DNA of 41,480 nt from a virus: positions 1 to 41,480 of IMG/VR virus record IMGVR_UViG_3300017623_000003; one strand, 5' to 3'. The notes below the pieces were generated by a model that had not been told where the DNA came from, did not search any database, and was given only the letters and a program-made list of their open reading frames with translations. A program made the position numbers and the translations under genes. Of this stretch, positions 39,144-41,480 are shown one piece after another; within the stretch, counting starts at the first letter, position 1; each line of letters starts with the position of its first letter.

Positions 39144-40729
39144 GCCTGGGCCTCCGGTCCTTCCACGGCCCCGCCCGCGAGCGCCTTCACGCCCGACGGG
39201 TAGAACGACACCTCGATGCTGCTGTCGAGGGCGTCGAAGACGACCTTGTTGATCAGCAACTGGAGCATCCGGACCTGTTCTCGGGGCGCGAGCGCGGTCC
39301 ATACGTTGTCGAAGTCGGCAAACGCCGCGTGGAGGTCTTCGGCTGAGAGCACTTCCGCTCGGTGGCGTTCTACGGCGGCCCCAATCTCGCTGGCCCGCCG
39401 CTCCGCCTCGCGGATCTGGTCGTTGAGGTCGGTGATGCGGCCCGCGGACGCGGAGGACGCTGGCTCGGTGGTTGCCAGGCGGCGGATCTCGGCGTGATTG
39501 CGCCCCAGACCACGGTTGACGATGCGCAGCTCGGCGTCCAACTGCTCGATGGCCGCGTCTGCTTGAGCCCGCGATGCCGAGAGCGTCTCCTCCAGAACGC
39601 TCTGGTCCTGGCCGACGCACCGGATCTGTTCGACGACCGCCTTCTCGATCTCAAGGGCGGGCAGCGAACCACTCTGGCAACGAGCGCGGCCCTTCTTGAT
39701 GGCGTTGCAGCAGACGTAGTACCGATACGCCTTGTTCCCACGCCGGGTAAAGGTGTGGACCATCGCGCTGCCGCACCCCTTGCAGTACAGCAGTTTGCGC
39801 AGGAGCGCCCCGAACTGGTTCCGCAGTTCGTTGCCGCGGGTCCGTGAGTTCTTCTGCATCAGCACGTGAGCACGCCGGAACGTCTCCTCCTCAACTATGG
39901 CCTCGTGCTGCCCCTGGTACGTCTCGCCCTTGTGGACTACCTTGCCCATGTAGATCGGATTCGTCAGCGTGCAGTACACCGAGTGCCGGTCCCATTCCAC
40001 GCCTCCGCGAACCACCCCCGCCTTCGTTCGCCACGATTTGGTCTTCCAGCCGCGTTTGCAGAGATCTTCACCGACCGACAGCAACGACCCGAGTTCGAGG
40101 TACCGCTCAAAGATGTGGCGAACCCGCGACGCCTCAGCCGGGTTGACGACGAGGCGTGGGCTTCCGTTCGAGCGGTCGACGTCGTACCCGAACGGCGGCG
40201 GACCGCCGCCCCATTTGCCCCGCTTCTTCGCCGCCGCGATCTTGTCCCGGATGCGCTCGCCGATGATCTCACGCTCGAACTGGGCGAACGACAGGAGGAT
40301 GTTGAGCGTGAGCCGGCCCATCGAATGGGTCGTGTTGAAGTGCTGGGTAACCGAGACGAACGAAACCTTGTGGCGATCAAAGACCTCCATGAGGCGTGCG
40401 AAGTCCATCAGCGACCGGGACAGACGGTCCACCTTGTAGACCACCACGCAGTCGATTTTGCCCGCCTCGATGTCGGCCATCAGGCTCTTGAGGCCGGGCC
40501 GATCGACGTTGCCGCCGGAGAATCCGCCGTCGTCGTATCGATCAGGAAGCGCTGACCATCCCTCGTTCCGCTGGCTGGCGACGTACGCCTCCGCCGCCTC
40601 ACGCTGGGCGTCGAGGGAGTTGAACTCCTGCTTGAGCCCCTCCTCGCTCGACTTTCGGGTGTAGATCGCGCAGCGACATTGCGGAGGCGGAGTGGCGGCG
40701 TGCTTTCCGTTCTGGGTGCCTCTGCTCAT
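39140..40729 (-). CDS. large serine recombinase
   Basis: The protein has 529 residues. The resolvase domain starts at about 18, with the catalytic Ser27 in YTRKSSEEG and the DRLSRSLMDFARLM segment near 100-113. The recombinase domain follows at about 185-300 (PPPFGYDVD, NPIYMGKVVHKG), then a zinc ribbon with CKGCGSAMVH and a second Cys group at about 335-375, and a coiled coil at about 385-475. This is the integrase type of phages and mobile elements, which joins short attP and attB sites by double-strand cuts. It could be the integrase of the prophage or of a separate element carrying the restriction genes. No attachment site can be recognised. Confidence 0.93.
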   Translation of the reverse strand: MSRGTQNGKHAATPPPQCRCAIYTRKSSEEGLKQEFNSLDAQREAAEAYVASQRNEGWSALPDRYDDGGFSGGNVDRPGLKSLMADIEAGKIDCVVVYKVDRLSRSLMDFARLMEVFDRHKVSFVSVTQHFNTTHSMGRLTLNILLSFAQFEREIIGERIRDKIAAAKKRGKWGGGPPPFGYDVDRSNGSPRLVVNPAEASRVRHIFERYLELGSLLSVGEDLCKRGWKTKSWRTKAGVVRGGVEWDRHSVYCTLTNPIYMGKVVHKGETYQGQHEAIVEEETFRRAHVLMQKNSRTRGNELRNQFGALLRKLLYCKGCGSAMVHTFTRRGNKAYRYYVCCNAIKKGRARCQSGSLPALEIEKAVVEQIRCVGQDQSVLEETLSASRAQADAAIEQLDAELRIVNRGLGRNHAEIRRLATTEPASSASAGRITDLNDQIREAERRASEIGAAVERHRAEVLSAEDLHAAFADFDNVWTALAPREQVRMLQLLINKVVFDALDSSIEVSFYPSGVKALAGGAVEGPEAQA

Positions 40730-41214
40730 CGACGGCCCTCCAGGTTGAAGAACCGGAATCCGTTGACGTGCGATCCGGTGACCGCTTTGGCGATCGCCGA
40801 CAGGGAGCGGTAGCGCTCACCCTCGAACTCGAACCCGTCCGCCAGCACCACGACCCGCACCATCCGGCCCCGGTAGTCCCGGACGATCGCCGCTCCCGCG
40901 GGTGGTAGCCGTGGGTCCGCCGTGGCGGCGAGGGCGACCTTCTTGGCGTCCTTGGGGGCCTCCCCGAGCGTCGCCCACTTGGGCGGCGTACGCCGCACGT
41001 CGGTCGGGTTGGCGAGTTGGGCCGCTCGGACACGGGCGCGTTCGGACAAGCCGCCTTCGGCGTTGGCTTGGATGCGCCACGCGATGCGGCGGACGAGGTA
41101 AATGCGGTGGCGGCTCTGAATCCGCTCGCCGAAGAGCTCGACGTAGCGATCGTGCAGTTCGCCGATCGTCATCTCTTCCAGCGCCGCGAGGTCCTTCGAA
41201 ACTGTTGTCGTCAT
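40726..41214 (-). CDS. DUF2924 protein of recombinase cassette
   Basis: The protein has 162 residues from the ATG at 41214, with GGAG eight bases upstream; an ATG further upstream is less well placed. The DUF2924 pattern is plain: LAALEEMTIGELHDRYVELFGERIQSRHRIYLVRRIAWRIQ, then IVRDYRGRMVRVVVLADGFEFEGERYRSLSAIAKAVTGSHVNGFRFFNL. DUF2924 genes are commonly found directly before serine recombinase genes, and the overlap here (ATGA at 40726-40729) supports joint translation. The C-terminal part resembles a small SH3-like and RAMA-like segment that may bind DNA. The function is not known. Confidence 0.88.
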   Translation of the reverse strand: MTTTVSKDLAALEEMTIGELHDRYVELFGERIQSRHRIYLVRRIAWRIQANAEGGLSERARVRAAQLANPTDVRRTPPKWATLGEAPKDAKKVALAATADPRLPPAGAAIVRDYRGRMVRVVVLADGFEFEGERYRSLSAIAKAVTGSHVNGFRFFNLEGRR

Positions 41215-41240
41215 GGGCAAGTCTCCAGATGCCCGCACCG

Positions 41241-41480
41241 CTAACGCGCGGTACGGTCAGACACACTGAGGCCGGCTTCCTCGCCCAGTTCAAGTTCGAT
41301 GTCCGCTTCTTCTTGATGCTGCGGTGTCGGGGCGTGTGTGGCAGCTGCCGCCGATCCCACGCCGAGGCCCGTCGCCTTGGCACGCCGGTGCCAGCGCATC
41401 GCGCCCGTCGCCAGTAAGTCGATCACCTCGCGGCGGCGCTGGTCGGCGGAAAGATTGGCGTCATCGTTATTGGCAACCAT
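41241..41480 (-). CDS. small protein at the head of the recombinase cassette (edge)
   Basis: The protein has 79 residues if its start is the ATG formed by the last three bases of the window; an earlier start outside cannot be excluded. It reads MVANNDDANLSADQRRREVIDLLATGAMRW, a helix pattern I associate with the first small gene of DUF2924-recombinase cassettes, then an Ala/Thr/Pro linker and an acidic end (EEADIELELGEEAG). It is 26 bases before the DUF2924 start. The function is unknown. Confidence 0.68.
   Translation of the reverse strand: MVANNDDANLSADQRRREVIDLLATGAMRWHRRAKATGLGVGSAAAATHAPTPQHQEEADIELELGEEAGLSVSDRTAR

Noticed and set aside
1-41480. CRISPR array
   Set aside because: No regularly spaced direct repeats with unique spacers are present; the repeats seen are inverted or degenerate.

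Overview
The window is GC-rich and tightly packed, with almost every gene on the minus strand. It reads as the greater part of a siphovirus-type prophage (about 1-28000), followed by a regulator/unknown-gene operon (28003-31257), a type I restriction-modification locus (31285-38475) and a serine-recombinase cassette (38748-41480). The strong G/C bias at third positions, several structural proteins of kinds I associate with planctomycete genomes, and a repeat-rich spacer of hairpin pairs (35866-36792) together suggest a Planctomycetota host, perhaps Phycisphaerae-like. That assignment is inference; there is no rRNA or tRNA to anchor it.

Layout in the order of minus-strand transcription (right to left). 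The recombinase cassette has a small protein at the right edge, a DUF2924 protein, a large serine recombinase and a small HTH protein; the last three are joined by ATGA overlaps. Next comes hsdM, a 930-base repeat-rich spacer, hsdS with a run of 15 G/C inside its coding sequence, and hsdR. Then follow an XRE repressor, an ImmA/IrrE-type metallopeptidase and two unrecognised proteins (391 and 316 aa), and after these the phage genes. A small sigma-70-like factor is followed by a recombination/replication set: a conserved 100-aa protein, a Sak4-like RecA-fold ATPase, a DUF669 protein, RusA, a Zn-finger protein, an SF2 helicase, an unknown 130-aa protein and a primase-polymerase/DUF3987 fusion. 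A ParB-methyltransferase fusion sits beyond a 600-base noncoding stretch that carries inverted repeats. Five small genes on the plus strand (16594-18468), including a HARE-HTH protein, interrupt the minus-strand order and end at an intrinsic terminator inside the methyltransferase gene. The virion genes follow in the usual order: small terminase-like protein, large terminase, Zn-ribbon protein, 70-aa protein, portal, protease-capsid fusion, capsid decoration, head-tail joining proteins, tail tube, tail assembly chaperones, lipoprotein, gp10-like protein, tape measure, distal tail proteins, a methyltransferase, a DUF115-like protein and a Ser/Thr-rich protein cut by the left edge.

The most notable signals are four. 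(1) Two copies of a 41-bp element (35/41 identical), each with GGACAG-17 bp-TATGTA and each with the -10-like box 41 bases from a start codon. One precedes the portal/capsid operon, the other the recombination operon directly after the sigma-factor gene, so they look like a phage promoter pair possibly read by the phage sigma factor. (2) A canonical G GGC CCC slippery heptamer directly before the stop of the tail-chaperone gene, joining it in the -1 frame to a second chaperone reading frame. (3) A C15 tract in the linker of hsdS that should make the restriction system phase variable. (4) The operon of XRE, ImmA and two unknown proteins between the phage genes and the restriction locus, with a shared operator-like sequence upstream of its third gene and of hsdM.
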